Positions 26,818 to 35,221 of a stretch of 64,000 bases of DNA are shown in pieces. The translations under genes were made by a program, and so were the position numbers. The first letter of the stretch is position 1. Every line of letters starts with the position of its first letter. Source of the DNA: CSP1-5 sp964348275 (GTDB lineage: Bacteria > Methylomirabilota > Methylomirabilia > Methylomirabilales > CSP1-5); contig CAYGBT010000008.1 in assembly GCA_964348275.1 (NCBI GenBank), positions 1-64,000 of the forward strand. Direction: 5' to 3'. The notes under the pieces were generated by a model. It saw only the letters and a list, made by a program, of their open reading frames with translations, was not told the origin of the DNA and searched no databases.

Positions 26818-28215
26818 TCAACGGCTTGCAGGACCCTCTCCTCGGTGGATGGTGAGGACCAACACCTGCTCCGTCGCTCCCCCAACCCGCCCTCGCTCGT
26901 CAATTCGAAATCCCGGAATCCACAGGATCCCTTTCTGATCGACGACGACGGGGACCCTTTCCCGTTGTTCCCGAGGGACCTTCGCATCGACGAAGAGATC
27001 CTGGAGCTTCTTGTTTCCTTTCAGCCCCAGGGGGCGAAAGCGATCACCCGGCCTCCAACTTCGAACGGCGAGCGGTGGAAGAACCTGCTGCCAGTCCAGA
27101 TATGCACGATCTGGACCGTTTGGCGGAAGTTCTGCCAACGAGCGAGGCAGGATCGCGGCCTCCATCTGCACCCCCCACTCGCGAATGACGGTTTCCCCCG
27201 GCACGCGCAATTCTTCATGGACCGACGACCGCCGCACCCCTACCGGCCTCCCCAAGTATAGGAAACCACCAGACCTCCACGCCCTCTGGTTCCGGGGGAG
27301 GGTGACCGCCGACGGGCCACCGGGGACTGTGAGTCTTTCTACTGCCTCCAGGTGGGCGGTGGTCAGATACACCCCAGGGGCGATACTCCAAATCGCCCGC
27401 TCGAGAATGCGGCGTCGAATCGCTGGGGCTACTCCCCGAAGGGCACCGAGGCTCATGCAAATTCTGCTCCCCTGAAAGTCCACGAGGGCGTTGAAGGTCT
27501 GACCAGCGCCTTCTTCAAGATAGCCCTCGTCCTCCGCCACATGGGCCGCCATGCGGGCTAACGTCCTGGCTATCGAAGGATTATAATCCCGTTGAAGTAA
27601 AGGGAGGAGTTGCCAGCGAATCCGGTTCCGGAGGTAGCGGAGGTCCCGATTCGAGGGGTCCTCCAGGAAGGAGAGCTTATGCGCCTTGGCATAGGCTTCG
27701 ATGTCCTCTCGCCCTACTCCGAGAAGCGGCCGAACAAGGCGTCCTTCTTTGAGCGGCAACATTCCGCGCAGTCCCCGAAGTCCCGACCCCCTGAGTAGGT
27801 GAAGGAGCACTGTCTCGGCTTGATCGTCCCGGTGGTGCCCCAGGGCAATCTTCGTGGCCCCGACCTGCGAGGCGAGCTCGTCGAGAAAACGATACCGCGC
27901 CCCTCGGGCCTCCGCCGCAAGCGACCGGCCTCGTCGCGCTCCCCCTTTCCAAGTCTCCGTGGTCGCAGACAAGCTCCAGGAGGCCGCTAGGTCTTCAACA
28001 AAGAGGGCATCCTGTCGGGAGGTCTCCCGAAGGCCATGGTCGAAATGCGCCACATGGAGGGTGAGGGAATATTGGACACAAAGTCGCAGCAGGCAATGAA
28101 GCAAGACGACGGAGTCAGCGCCACCCGAGACCGCCACCACGATGCTTTCACCCGGCTCCAGGAGCCGGTACATCGTGATCGCCCATCGTACAGCGGGAAA
28201 AACTCGATCTCGCAC
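26818..28215 (-). CDS. tilS: tRNA(Ile)-lysidine synthase
   Basis: TilS modifies C34 of the CAT-anticodon tRNA-Ile to lysidine. The P-loop-type motif AVSGGADSVVLLH is near residue 33, and LGHHRDDQAETVLLHLLRGSGLRGLRGM follows. The C-terminal TilS domain includes VRSWRPGDRFRPLGLKGNKKLQDLF. I start at GTG 28215 (465 aa), which has a strong GGAGG just upstream; the longer frame to 28389 runs into the neighbouring divergent gene. tilS upstream of ftsH is a common order. Confidence 0.94.
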   Translation of the reverse strand: MRDRVFPAVRWAITMYRLLEPGESIVVAVSGGADSVVLLHCLLRLCVQYSLTLHVAHFDHGLRETSRQDALFVEDLAASWSLSATTETWKGGARRGRSLAAEARGARYRFLDELASQVGATKIALGHHRDDQAETVLLHLLRGSGLRGLRGMLPLKEGRLVRPLLGVGREDIEAYAKAHKLSFLEDPSNRDLRYLRNRIRWQLLPLLQRDYNPSIARTLARMAAHVAEDEGYLEEGAGQTFNALVDFQGSRICMSLGALRGVAPAIRRRILERAIWSIAPGVYLTTAHLEAVERLTVPGGPSAVTLPRNQRAWRSGGFLYLGRPVGVRRSSVHEELRVPGETVIREWGVQMEAAILPRSLAELPPNGPDRAYLDWQQVLPPLAVRSWRPGDRFRPLGLKGNKKLQDLFVDAKVPREQRERVPVVVDQKGILWIPGFRIDERGRVGGATEQVLVLTIHRGEGPASR

Positions 28216-28349
28216 GTCTCCTCCCCTCCTTATTGGATCATAGGGGCTTGCCAGGCCCCTGTCAACGGTCATGCCTGCCAAGGGAAACGCACATTTCTGT
28301 TGAAAGATCCTGCGTCCCTTGTTACCGTTACCGGAACAACAGGAGGAAG

Positions 28350-29951
28350 ATGGCTGTGGCCACCGCCTCTCCAGAAATCCCAAAACCAACCGTGCTCTTT
28401 GTAGATGACGAACGCCTGATGTGTGAGATGTGCGCAGACATCCTTGCTCAGGCGGGTTTTCAAGTGCTCACGGCTCCCGATGCCCAGACAGCCCTCAATC
28501 TGGCCCAGGCGCATCCCCCGGCCGTGATTTTGCTCGATGTAATGCTTCCCGGGATGAGCGGGATTGAAGCCCTCAGCCACTTCGCCAGCGTGGCCCCCTT
28601 TGCTCCGGTGATTATGATCACGGCCTATGCATCTCTTCAGAGCGCCATCGAGTCGGTAAAACACGGCGCGTACGATTTTATCCCGAAACCCTTTGAACCG
28701 GACGCGCTCATCCCGGCGGTCAATCGGGCCGAGGAACGCCACCGGCTCCTGGTCGAGAATAGTAGGCTCGTCCACACCCTGCAGGAAAAAGTGGCGGAGC
28801 TCAGCCGTCTCCACCAAGTGGCGACCGACATGGCAAACGACCTCCGCCAGCGAATGGAGGTGCGCACGGCAGAACTTCACCGAAGCGAGCGTCTCACCGA
28901 GAGCATCATCACCCACCTGGCCAGCGGGCTGATGGTGGCCGATTCGGGTGGAGCGATTACCCTGATTAACCCGCAAGGGGTCCTCACTCTCCGTAGTGAA
29001 GCGGAGGAGGTCCTGGGCTCCAAATTGACTGATCTCTTCCCCAACGCTGGTGAGTTGCTGGAAGTCCGCAGCGAGCCCAGTCAACGGGAGTTGGAACTCA
29101 CCTTGCGGGATGGCGGTACCATCTCCCTCGGCTTCAGCAACTCCTACCTCACGGACGTCCAAGGTAACCGGGAAGGGGTGATCGTGGTCTTCCGCGATCT
29201 GGGCGAGATCAAACAACTCCGAGCAGAGCTTCGCCGCAAAGACCGCCTCGCGGCCATCGGCCAAGTGGTGGCTGGCGTCGCACATGAGATCCGGAACCCC
29301 CTGTTTGGCATCACGTCCGTGGCCCAGATCCTCAAGCGGGAGTTAGATCTCACCGCTGTCCATCGGGAGCTCGTGGAAGCGATGTTTTCGGAGACCCAAC
29401 GCCTCAATGTTCTGGTGAGCGACCTGCTCCTCTTCGGGCGACCGTCCCGTTTGGAACGGAAACCGATTGATCTCCAACAGCTCCTGGATTCGTGCTGCCA
29501 CTTGTATGCCGGAGAAATCCGCGAGCGTTCCATCGAACTCCGAAAGACCTATCACCCCCACCTGCCTCTTGTCGCGGCGGACCAAGATAAGCTGAAACAG
29601 GTCATTTTGAATCTGTTAAAAAATGCCTTGGAGGCGACCCCGGCCGGAGGGGTTGTGACGGTTGGAGCCGAGGGCCTGAAATCGGAAAGCAATGGTGAGG
29701 CGAATCGGGTCGCGGTGAGGATTAGCAACACGGGGTGCGGTATTCCCTCCGAGGATACGGAACGCATCTTCGATCTTTTCTTTACCACGAAGCCCCGGGG
29801 TGCAGGCCTGGGACTCTCGATCTCCCGCCGGATTGTGGAAGATCACGGAGGAAAGATTGTTGTCGACAGTCACCCGGCACAGGGGACCACCTTCACCATA
29901 GAGCTTCCCCTCAACTCGGTTGACAATTCACCAATGACCGCCGCAACATAA
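28350..29951 (+). CDS. Sensor histidine kinase with N-terminal receiver (REC-PAS-HisKA-HATPase)
   Basis: The 533-aa cytosolic kinase starts after ACAGGAGGAAG. Receiver residues 13-125 have Asp63 and Lys113. A coiled coil (about 125-180), a PAS domain (about 180-290), HisKA with His312 (GVAHEIRNP) and an HATPase domain with NLLKNALEATPAGG and GAGLGLSISRRIV follow. No membrane segment is present. It is followed by an NtrC-type regulator on the same strand, so the pair is probably cognate. The N-terminal receiver may let another kinase gate its activity. Confidence 0.9.
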   Translation: MAVATASPEIPKPTVLFVDDERLMCEMCADILAQAGFQVLTAPDAQTALNLAQAHPPAVILLDVMLPGMSGIEALSHFASVAPFAPVIMITAYASLQSAIESVKHGAYDFIPKPFEPDALIPAVNRAEERHRLLVENSRLVHTLQEKVAELSRLHQVATDMANDLRQRMEVRTAELHRSERLTESIITHLASGLMVADSGGAITLINPQGVLTLRSEAEEVLGSKLTDLFPNAGELLEVRSEPSQRELELTLRDGGTISLGFSNSYLTDVQGNREGVIVVFRDLGEIKQLRAELRRKDRLAAIGQVVAGVAHEIRNPLFGITSVAQILKRELDLTAVHRELVEAMFSETQRLNVLVSDLLLFGRPSRLERKPIDLQQLLDSCCHLYAGEIRERSIELRKTYHPHLPLVAADQDKLKQVILNLLKNALEATPAGGVVTVGAEGLKSESNGEANRVAVRISNTGCGIPSEDTERIFDLFFTTKPRGAGLGLSISRRIVEDHGGKIVVDSHPAQGTTFTIELPLNSVDNSPMTAAT

Positions 29952-30052
29952 TACTTGTCTAGCCTAAGCCATCTCTTATAACATTATTCATTATAGTTAG
30001 CTGTCGGTCATCGGGCTTCGGTCACCGGTCCTCGATTCATGGGGAGTGCGAT

Positions 30053-31462
30053 ATGCAGTCTACGCTGATCATTATCGATGACGAGCCCCTGATTCGAAAG
30101 GGTCTTCGGCACCATTTTGAGCGAAAGGGGTATCGGGTCTTGGAGGCGTCTACGGCCTCCGAGGGGATCCATCAGGTCCAGGAGGAGGCTCCGGATGTGA
30201 TCCTTCTCGACCTCAAGCTGCCGGATATGGACGGCCTGGCTGCTCTGGAGCAGATCAAGGGGAGCCAACCCGACGCCGCCGTCATTGTGCTCACCGCCCA
30301 TGCGACCTACGAAAAGGCGGTAGAGGCGGTGAAGCGTGGCGCAGAAGATTTTTTGATCAAAGAACCTGCGGAGGGAAACCTGGCGGCCATGGAACTCCGA
30401 GTCTCGAAGGCGGTGGAGGGACTGCGGAAAGACCGCATCCGCTCGTATTACAGCCGACATTTCCGGCGGCGCGCGACGGACCGCGACCCGGCCATTCCCG
30501 GTGAGCATCCGTCCATCCGTGACCTCGACAGACTCATCGACCTCGTATCTCAGAATCCTTCAACCACCGTCCTCCTCTTGGGAGAGAGCGGGACGGGAAA
30601 GGAGCTGATCGCCAAGGCAATCCACCAGAAGTCAAGCCGACGGGATAAACCCTTTGTCGAGATTAACTGTGCGGGTCTTTCGGAGAATCTCCTGGATTCA
30701 GAGCTCTTCGGCCACGAACGAGGGGCGTTCACCGATGCCAAATCAATGAAGCGAGGACTCCTGGAGGTGGCCGACGGCGGTACAGTCCTCTTGGATGAAA
30801 TTGGTGATATGCCCTCCGCCGTCCAACCCAAACTCCTCCGGGTCTTGGAGACCCAGACCTTCAGGCGGGTCGGCGGGCTCAGGGATATCTCCGTCGACGT
30901 GCGAACCATCACCGCCACCAATAGAAACCTGAAGAAATTGACCGAGGCCGGCAGCTTTCGGGAAGACCTCTATTACCGACTGAAGGTGATGCCCGTGGAG
31001 ATCCCCCCTTTGCGAGAGCGGGGCGGCGATGTGCTCTACCTGGCGCAACTCTTTGTCCAGGAGTTCAACAACTCATTAAAGAAACGGATTCGGGGATTCT
31101 CCGAAGAGGCCCAGGAGATCCTCATGGCCTATCCCTGGCCAGGGAATGTCCGTGAACTCAAGAACGTGACCGAGCGTGCGATGATCCTGTGCGGCGGCGA
31201 TATAATCCTTCCCGAGCATCTCCCCGCTGACCTCCAAGGAATCACGGGCAAAGCGGTCCGCGTGCTCCCCGAAGAACCCGTGACCCCCCGACCGCGCATT
31301 AGAGACTCGGACCGGTTCATTTCCCTTGACGAACTCGAGAAAAATTACATCCGCGACGCCTTGGAAGCGACGCAAGGGAATCGAACCCAGACCGCAAAGC
31401 TTTTGGGAATCTCCCGCTCAACGCTCTTGGACAAGATCAAGCGGTACCGCCTGGGAAAATAA
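30053..31462 (+). CDS. Sigma-54-dependent response regulator (NtrC family)
   Basis: The 469-aa protein has receiver residues 4-120 (Asp53, Lys103) and a central AAA+ domain about 153-390. Walker A is GESGTGKE at 177-184 and the Walker B block is GTVLLDEIGDM. A C-terminal Fis-type helix-turn-helix (about 443-466, QTAKLLGISRSTLLDKIKRY) completes it. The sigma-54 contact loop reads GAFTDA (224-229) instead of canonical GAFTGA, a variant seen in other NtrC-family proteins. It lies 101 bp after the kinase gene, its likely partner, and is followed by a possible terminator. Confidence 0.92.
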   Translation: MQSTLIIIDDEPLIRKGLRHHFERKGYRVLEASTASEGIHQVQEEAPDVILLDLKLPDMDGLAALEQIKGSQPDAAVIVLTAHATYEKAVEAVKRGAEDFLIKEPAEGNLAAMELRVSKAVEGLRKDRIRSYYSRHFRRRATDRDPAIPGEHPSIRDLDRLIDLVSQNPSTTVLLLGESGTGKELIAKAIHQKSSRRDKPFVEINCAGLSENLLDSELFGHERGAFTDAKSMKRGLLEVADGGTVLLDEIGDMPSAVQPKLLRVLETQTFRRVGGLRDISVDVRTITATNRNLKKLTEAGSFREDLYYRLKVMPVEIPPLRERGGDVLYLAQLFVQEFNNSLKKRIRGFSEEAQEILMAYPWPGNVRELKNVTERAMILCGGDIILPEHLPADLQGITGKAVRVLPEEPVTPRPRIRDSDRFISLDELEKNYIRDALEATQGNRTQTAKLLGISRSTLLDKIKRYRLGK

Positions 31463-31469
31463 TCCGGCA

Positions 31470-31505
31470 GTCGGCGCTCTTGACAGTCTCGGCTGACGCT
31501 TTTTC
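31470..31505 (+). terminator. Possible terminator after NtrC-type regulator
   Basis: A 6-bp stem GTCGGC/GGCTGAC-type (31470-31475 pairing with 31492-31497, one G-U) encloses a 16-nt loop and is followed by GCTTTTTC. The stem is short for the loop size, so it is only a moderate candidate. Confidence 0.4.
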
Positions 31506-31649
31506 AGGCATATCCTAGCCCTCTCATCTCTTTCTGCACGTAAGCCCGCATCAGATAAGCCTCCAGCGTAGGGAGATCCTCCTCCGGCATTGGTATGCTG
31601 CTTGCAGCCTGAACACTGCAAGTGTCGAATGTTGGTAGGAGAAAACGCA

Positions 31650-32036
31650 ATGCGTGCGTCCCTTCAGGTGCTCATTATGGAGGATGACCCCACCATCCGC
31701 TTAGCGCTGGCCCACGCCTTGACAAACCGAGGGGCTCGGGTCCAGACCTGCACCAGTCTTGAGGGCGCTCTCGAAGCCATACGGGCTCATCCCTTTGATG
31801 TCATTCTGGCAGATCTCCGGATACGTGGGCAGGAAAGCGTGGAAGGGTTGGAACTGCTCAAGCGTGTGCGAAGGGTGCACCCTGAGATTCATGTCATCAT
31901 CATGACCGCATACGGAACCGATGAAGTCGAGGCAGAGGTGCGACAGAACGGGGGAACATACTGGGCAAAATCTCAGGGCCTCGATGATCTCCTGGTTTCC
32001 GTGATGTCTATTCCATCAAAGGCCTCGCGGACGTAG
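31650..32036 (+). CDS. Stand-alone response regulator receiver
   Basis: The 128-aa protein is a receiver domain only. The acidic pair is MEDDP near residue 11-13, the phospho-acceptor lies in DVILADLR (about residue 51), the conserved Thr is in IIMTAYG and the Lys in TYWAKS. There is no output domain, so it probably acts by protein contact or as a phosphate sink for a neighbouring kinase. The start at 31650 follows TAGGAG; an upstream ATG at 31629 precedes that site and is less likely. It is the last gene before the origin region. Confidence 0.85.
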   Translation: MRASLQVLIMEDDPTIRLALAHALTNRGARVQTCTSLEGALEAIRAHPFDVILADLRIRGQESVEGLELLKRVRRVHPEIHVIIMTAYGTDEVEAEVRQNGGTYWAKSQGLDDLLVSVMSIPSKASRT

Positions 32037-32254
32037 GCTGGAAGCCGCTTCACAGACGTACTGCCATTTGCATCGATTTCGTTGGTGTCTAACTCTTCGT
32101 CAGATCTGATCCGCAAGAAAAATTTTGTGTCTCTCCAAAAAGGACTTGACTCGAACATGAAGCTCGGTTAAAAGGAGGAGCGTTCACGTTCGATCATCCC
32201 TTACTGTATAACAAGTTTTGACGTTACTCACCCGCAGCCACAATCGTCCATTTC

Positions 32255-32263
32255 TGTGGATAA
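32255..32263 (-). promoter_or_regulatory. DnaA box (perfect)
   Basis: The minus strand reads TTATCCACA, the consensus DnaA-binding 9-mer, 134 bp before the dnaA start. Confidence 0.75.
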
Positions 32264-32308
32264 ATCGCAGACGTCTGGCCCTCAGTGAAGTTACAATGTG
32301 ATTCCTGT

Positions 32309-32328
32309 TGTGGAGAATTTGTGGATAG
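32309..32328 (-). promoter_or_regulatory. Two adjacent DnaA-box-like 9-mers
   Basis: TTCTCCACA (32309-32317) and CTATCCACA (32320-32328), read on the minus strand, each differ from the consensus at one position. They are in tandem with 11-bp periodicity, which would place bound monomers on one helix face. Confidence 0.6.
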
Positions 32329-32396
32329 CCGCCCTCCCCCCGCTGGAAGGTGAGGCCCGCGGTACGTTTTGTCATTCTGAACAGAGGTGAACAGGG

Positions 32397-33758
32397 TTGC
32401 AGAAGGCTGAGGGAATGACGGGACAATCCTCCTTATCCCAGGAAGTTTGGCAGGCCGCCCTCTCTAATATCCAGCGGCAACTGGTCCACCACAGTTTCGC
32501 CACCTGGTTTCGCCCCCTCAGCCTCGGCAGTACCCACGCCAATCGGATCCAAGTGCTCCTTCCCAATCGGTTCTTCAAAGAGTGGTTTGAAGAGCATTAC
32601 CTTGAACTCCTCCGGTCCGCTTTGGAAGACCTCCTGTTTACCCGGGTGGAGATCGATCTCATGGTCCCCAACCAGGATCCCTCCCCCCCACCACCTCCTC
32701 GGGAGGCACCACCGAAACGGACTCCCCGGCGCCCTGTTCCGACGACCTCCCTGACTCCGAAATACACCTTTGATAGCTTTGTCGTAGGATCGGGGAACCA
32801 GCTGGCTCATGCCGCATCGCTCGCGGTCGCAGAACAAATTTCGAAGGTGTACAATCCCCTATTTATCTATGGGGGCGTCGGTCTTGGCAAAACTCACCTC
32901 CTCCACGCGATCGGCCATTTCGTGTTAGAGCGGGACAGCTTGGTCAGGATCTCCTACGTCTCCTCGGAAAAGTTCACTAACGACCTGATTAACGCGATCC
33001 GTTTTGATGCGACGACCGAATTCCGCAATCGCTACCGGAGCGTGGACATCCTTCTCATCGACGACATCCAGTTCATCGCCGGGAAAGAACGGACTCAAGA
33101 GGAGTTTTTCCATACCTTTAATGACCTGTACAATGCCTCCAAGCAGATCATCCTGACCAGCGACAGCATCCCGAAGGATATCCCCGGCCTTGAAGAACGG
33201 CTCCGCTCCAGGTTTGAGTGGGGCCTGATTGCCGATATCCAGCCCCCCGACCTGGAGACCAAAGCGGCCATCCTTCGAAAAAAGGCCCAAGCAGAGGGTG
33301 TCCAGATCCCGGACGAGGTTTCCCTCTTCATCGCCACGAACGTGAAATCCAATGTGCGGGAGCTGGAGGGCCACCTAGTCCGGATCGTCGCGTATGCCTC
33401 CCTGACGAATCAGGCAATTACGCTCGATCTGGCCCGTGAGGTCTTGAAGGAGTTAGTCGACGGGGATAGGGCGATCACCATGCCGCGGATTTTGGAGGTC
33501 GTGACAGACTTTTACCGCCTCAAGGAAAGGGAACTCCTGTCGAAAAGCCGGCACAAGTCTATTGTCCTGCCCCGCCAGGTGGCGATGTACCTTTGTCGAA
33601 CCCAGACCAACGCATCCCTCCCGGACATCGGGGCAGAGTTTGGAGGAAAAGATCACTCAACGGTGATTCATGCCTGTGCGAAGATCCGTGAACTGATGGC
33701 CAAAGACGACAAATTCCGAAAACAGTTGCACGATCTGACCAATCGCCTCACCGCGTGA
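32397..33758 (+). CDS. dnaA: Chromosomal replication initiator DnaA
   Basis: The 453-aa protein has N-terminal domain I (about 10-85) and a Pro-rich linker (about 92-118). AAA+ domain III has Walker A at 159-169 (GGVGLGKTHLL) and Walker B near 217-227 (DILLIDDIQFI). DNA-binding domain IV carries the signature GGKDHSTVIHACAKI. GAGGTGA lies 6 bp before TTG 32397, matching the anti-Shine-Dalgarno very well; an ATG at 32415 is the alternative. Unusually, dnaN does not follow. The downstream gene is the convergent methyltransferase. Confidence 0.96.
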   Translation: MQKAEGMTGQSSLSQEVWQAALSNIQRQLVHHSFATWFRPLSLGSTHANRIQVLLPNRFFKEWFEEHYLELLRSALEDLLFTRVEIDLMVPNQDPSPPPPPREAPPKRTPRRPVPTTSLTPKYTFDSFVVGSGNQLAHAASLAVAEQISKVYNPLFIYGGVGLGKTHLLHAIGHFVLERDSLVRISYVSSEKFTNDLINAIRFDATTEFRNRYRSVDILLIDDIQFIAGKERTQEEFFHTFNDLYNASKQIILTSDSIPKDIPGLEERLRSRFEWGLIADIQPPDLETKAAILRKKAQAEGVQIPDEVSLFIATNVKSNVRELEGHLVRIVAYASLTNQAITLDLAREVLKELVDGDRAITMPRILEVVTDFYRLKERELLSKSRHKSIVLPRQVAMYLCRTQTNASLPDIGAEFGGKDHSTVIHACAKIRELMAKDDKFRKQLHDLTNRLTA

Positions 33759-33789
33759 CTGGCGACCCGCATGCGGTAGGCAACGTCTA

Positions 33790-34536
33790 TCATTGCGGGC
33801 TTTTCCATGCCCGAAATGTCGCTCCGACGGTCACCCTCGATGTCTGAAAACCCGTCACCCCCACGTATTCCACGCCAACAAATCCTACCCTCTCCACTAG
33901 CTGAACTAGATCCCGGACCGGGATCGCGCCTCCGACTCATTCCGACCAGGCTTCAAGGCTGGTTGCCACCTTCTCCGGGAGATTCTCTTTCAATATGATA
34001 TCGGCGAACTGAAGGCGGCCGTTCGGCTTCAGGACTCGGTAAATTTCGCTAAAACTTATTTCCTTCTCAGGTGAGAGATTCAGGACGCCGTTCGAAATCA
34101 CAACGTCAACGGTGCTGTCGGCGTAGGGAATCGCCTCCGAGCCCGCACAATCAACCTGGCCATTGGACACGCCGGCCTTCCCGAGGTTCGTCTGTGCTCT
34201 CTCCACCATCTCGGGTGTGAGATCAATGCCGCTCACCTGGCCTGTCGGCCCTACCAAACGACTTGCGATGATCAGGTCGAATCCTGCACCACAGCCCACA
34301 TCAAGAACAATTCCCCCAGGCTTGATTGGTCCCAGAGAGAAAGGATTGCCTACCCCACAAAAAGATTCGACCAGCTCATCAGGCAGATCGCCGAACAAAG
34401 ACGGATCGTAACCGAGCGCCTCTACACCCGCTTTCCCGGTAGGGTATTGAAACTTCCCCTCCGCTGAGCAGGAGACCTCGGCGTACTTCTTCCGCACCGC
34501 CTCGTGAATCTGTGTGACATCGAGCTCTTTGGCCAT
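33790..34536 (-). CDS. ArsM/AS3MT-like SAM methyltransferase, probable selenoprotein (in-frame TGA at 33937-33939)
   Basis: This class I methyltransferase begins at ATG 34536 after GGGGAG. Motif I is VLDVGCGAGFDL (about residue 76), and IYRVLKPNGRLQFADI follows. Frame-zero reading stops at TGA 33937-33939, directly after AWSE. Reading through gives VGGAIPVRDLVQLVERVGF and continues to a TGA at 33790, for 248 aa in all. Human AS3MT has W-G-E-C-L-G-G-A here, so the TGA replaces a conserved metal-binding Cys. A SECIS-like hairpin lies 11 nt downstream. A second usual Cys (N-C-V in AS3MT) is Gly here, so arsenite may not be the substrate. A nonsense mutation is the alternative reading. Confidence 0.75.
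33909..33925 (-). promoter_or_regulatory. SECIS-like hairpin after the in-frame TGA
   Basis: On the minus strand GATCCCGGTCCGGGATC forms a perfect 6-bp stem with loop GGTCC (or 7 bp with loop GTC). It begins exactly 11 nt after the TGA. The 11-nt spacing, 17-nt size and GGUC apex equal the minimal SelB-binding element of E. coli fdhF as I remember it. Confidence 0.65.
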
Positions 34537-34719
34537 GGCGGCTCTCCCCAATTTGGCTCTACCCATCCTATCAGAATTAGAGAAAGAAATCTCCGGAAAC
34601 GGTCCCTTTTAACAACTTAACAATACGGAAGCTCTCTGGCCATATAGCGACCTCACCCGTTTCCCTCTTCTACCTCGGCGGGGACCTCTTCCTCCGCATA
34701 TGGGCTGCCTTACGCATCC

Positions 34720-34748
34720 TTGACAAACCTGAGGCACCCACGTTAAAA
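34720..34748 (+). promoter_or_regulatory. Promoter-like element upstream of 34819 gene
   Basis: TTGACA (34720-34725) with a 17-bp spacer and TTAAAA (34743-34748) lies about 70 bp before the 90-aa gene. The -10-like hexamer is atypical. The block GTTAAAAGGAGGAG that follows also occurs at 32167 upstream of dnaA. Confidence 0.4.
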
Positions 34749-34818
34749 GGAGGAGTATCTTCTATCTTAGCCCATTCCGGGCAGGTAGCAGAAGCCATGC
34801 ATGGCGGAGGATCGGTAG

Positions 34819-35091
34819 TTGCTACGGAGATGGACAGCATATCTTGTGGTTAGCGCTTTCCTGGCGGGGGTCGGGCTATGCCTCATGGCCGATGCCAAGG
34901 ACACTGATTTCAACCCCGGATCGGCATCGACACTGACACACACCACGCAGCCCTGTGACGCTTCGCTAGTTCCGTGCGAAGATCAATCCGGTGCTAACAA
35001 GCTCTTTCTAACATCCTTTCTCGACACAGAACAGAATTCCTTCTACAAAGGCGTGTCACTCCCACCTCCTTTCCCTCCTCCCCGCGGTTAG
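34819..35091 (+). CDS. Small secreted protein, novel 90-aa family (copy 1)
   Basis: Unrecognised family. The 90-aa product starts at TTG (MLRRWTAYLVV) with an N-terminal hydrophobic signal or anchor (about residues 8-23). The mature part is short with two Cys (about 46 and 53, in CDASLVPCEDQSG), and the last 15 residues are GVSLPPPFPPPRG-like. A second copy at 56430-56702 aligns over the full 90 residues without gaps, with 51 identities by my count, including the TTG start, both Cys and the Pro-rich end. Such conservation supports a real gene. It lies upstream of a thioredoxin/CcdA group. Confidence 0.7.
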   Translation: MLRRWTAYLVVSAFLAGVGLCLMADAKDTDFNPGSASTLTHTTQPCDASLVPCEDQSGANKLFLTSFLDTEQNSFYKGVSLPPPFPPPRG

Positions 35092-35221
35092 GGGCTTCCC
35101 CATCTCTGAATCTTCAAGCAAACCTATTCGGACGCTCAGGCCTTTTCGTGCCTACGTTTGCAGGGCGCACAGCAGCATTAAACAATCTCGGTATGTGCCT
35201 TGCCAGACTACGGAGAAAGCG

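Larger units (their letters stand above)
32037..32396 (+). other. Putative replication origin / dnaA upstream region
   Basis: This 360-bp non-coding stretch holds a perfect DnaA box (TGTGGATAA, 32255-32263) and two one-mismatch boxes (32309-32317 TGTGGAGAA; 32320-32328 TGTGGATAG), all in the same orientation and two of them only 2 bp apart. It lies where gene orientation switches from mostly minus to all plus. AT-rich patches occur at 32115-32135 and 32195-32220. The boxes could alternatively serve only dnaA autoregulation. A promoter-like TTGACT with TTAAAA downstream (32146-32173) is also present. Confidence 0.6.

Noticed and set aside
30710..30735. GAFTDA in place of GAFTGA as a broken sigma-54 contact
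   Set aside because: The variant occurs in other NtrC-family proteins as far as I recall, so it does not by itself show loss of function.
33668..33940. Minus-strand 90-aa frame after the methyltransferase TGA, as evidence of a frameshift
   Set aside because: Its product is Arg/Gly/Ser-rich without homology, whereas zero-frame readthrough past the TGA gives clear family sequence.
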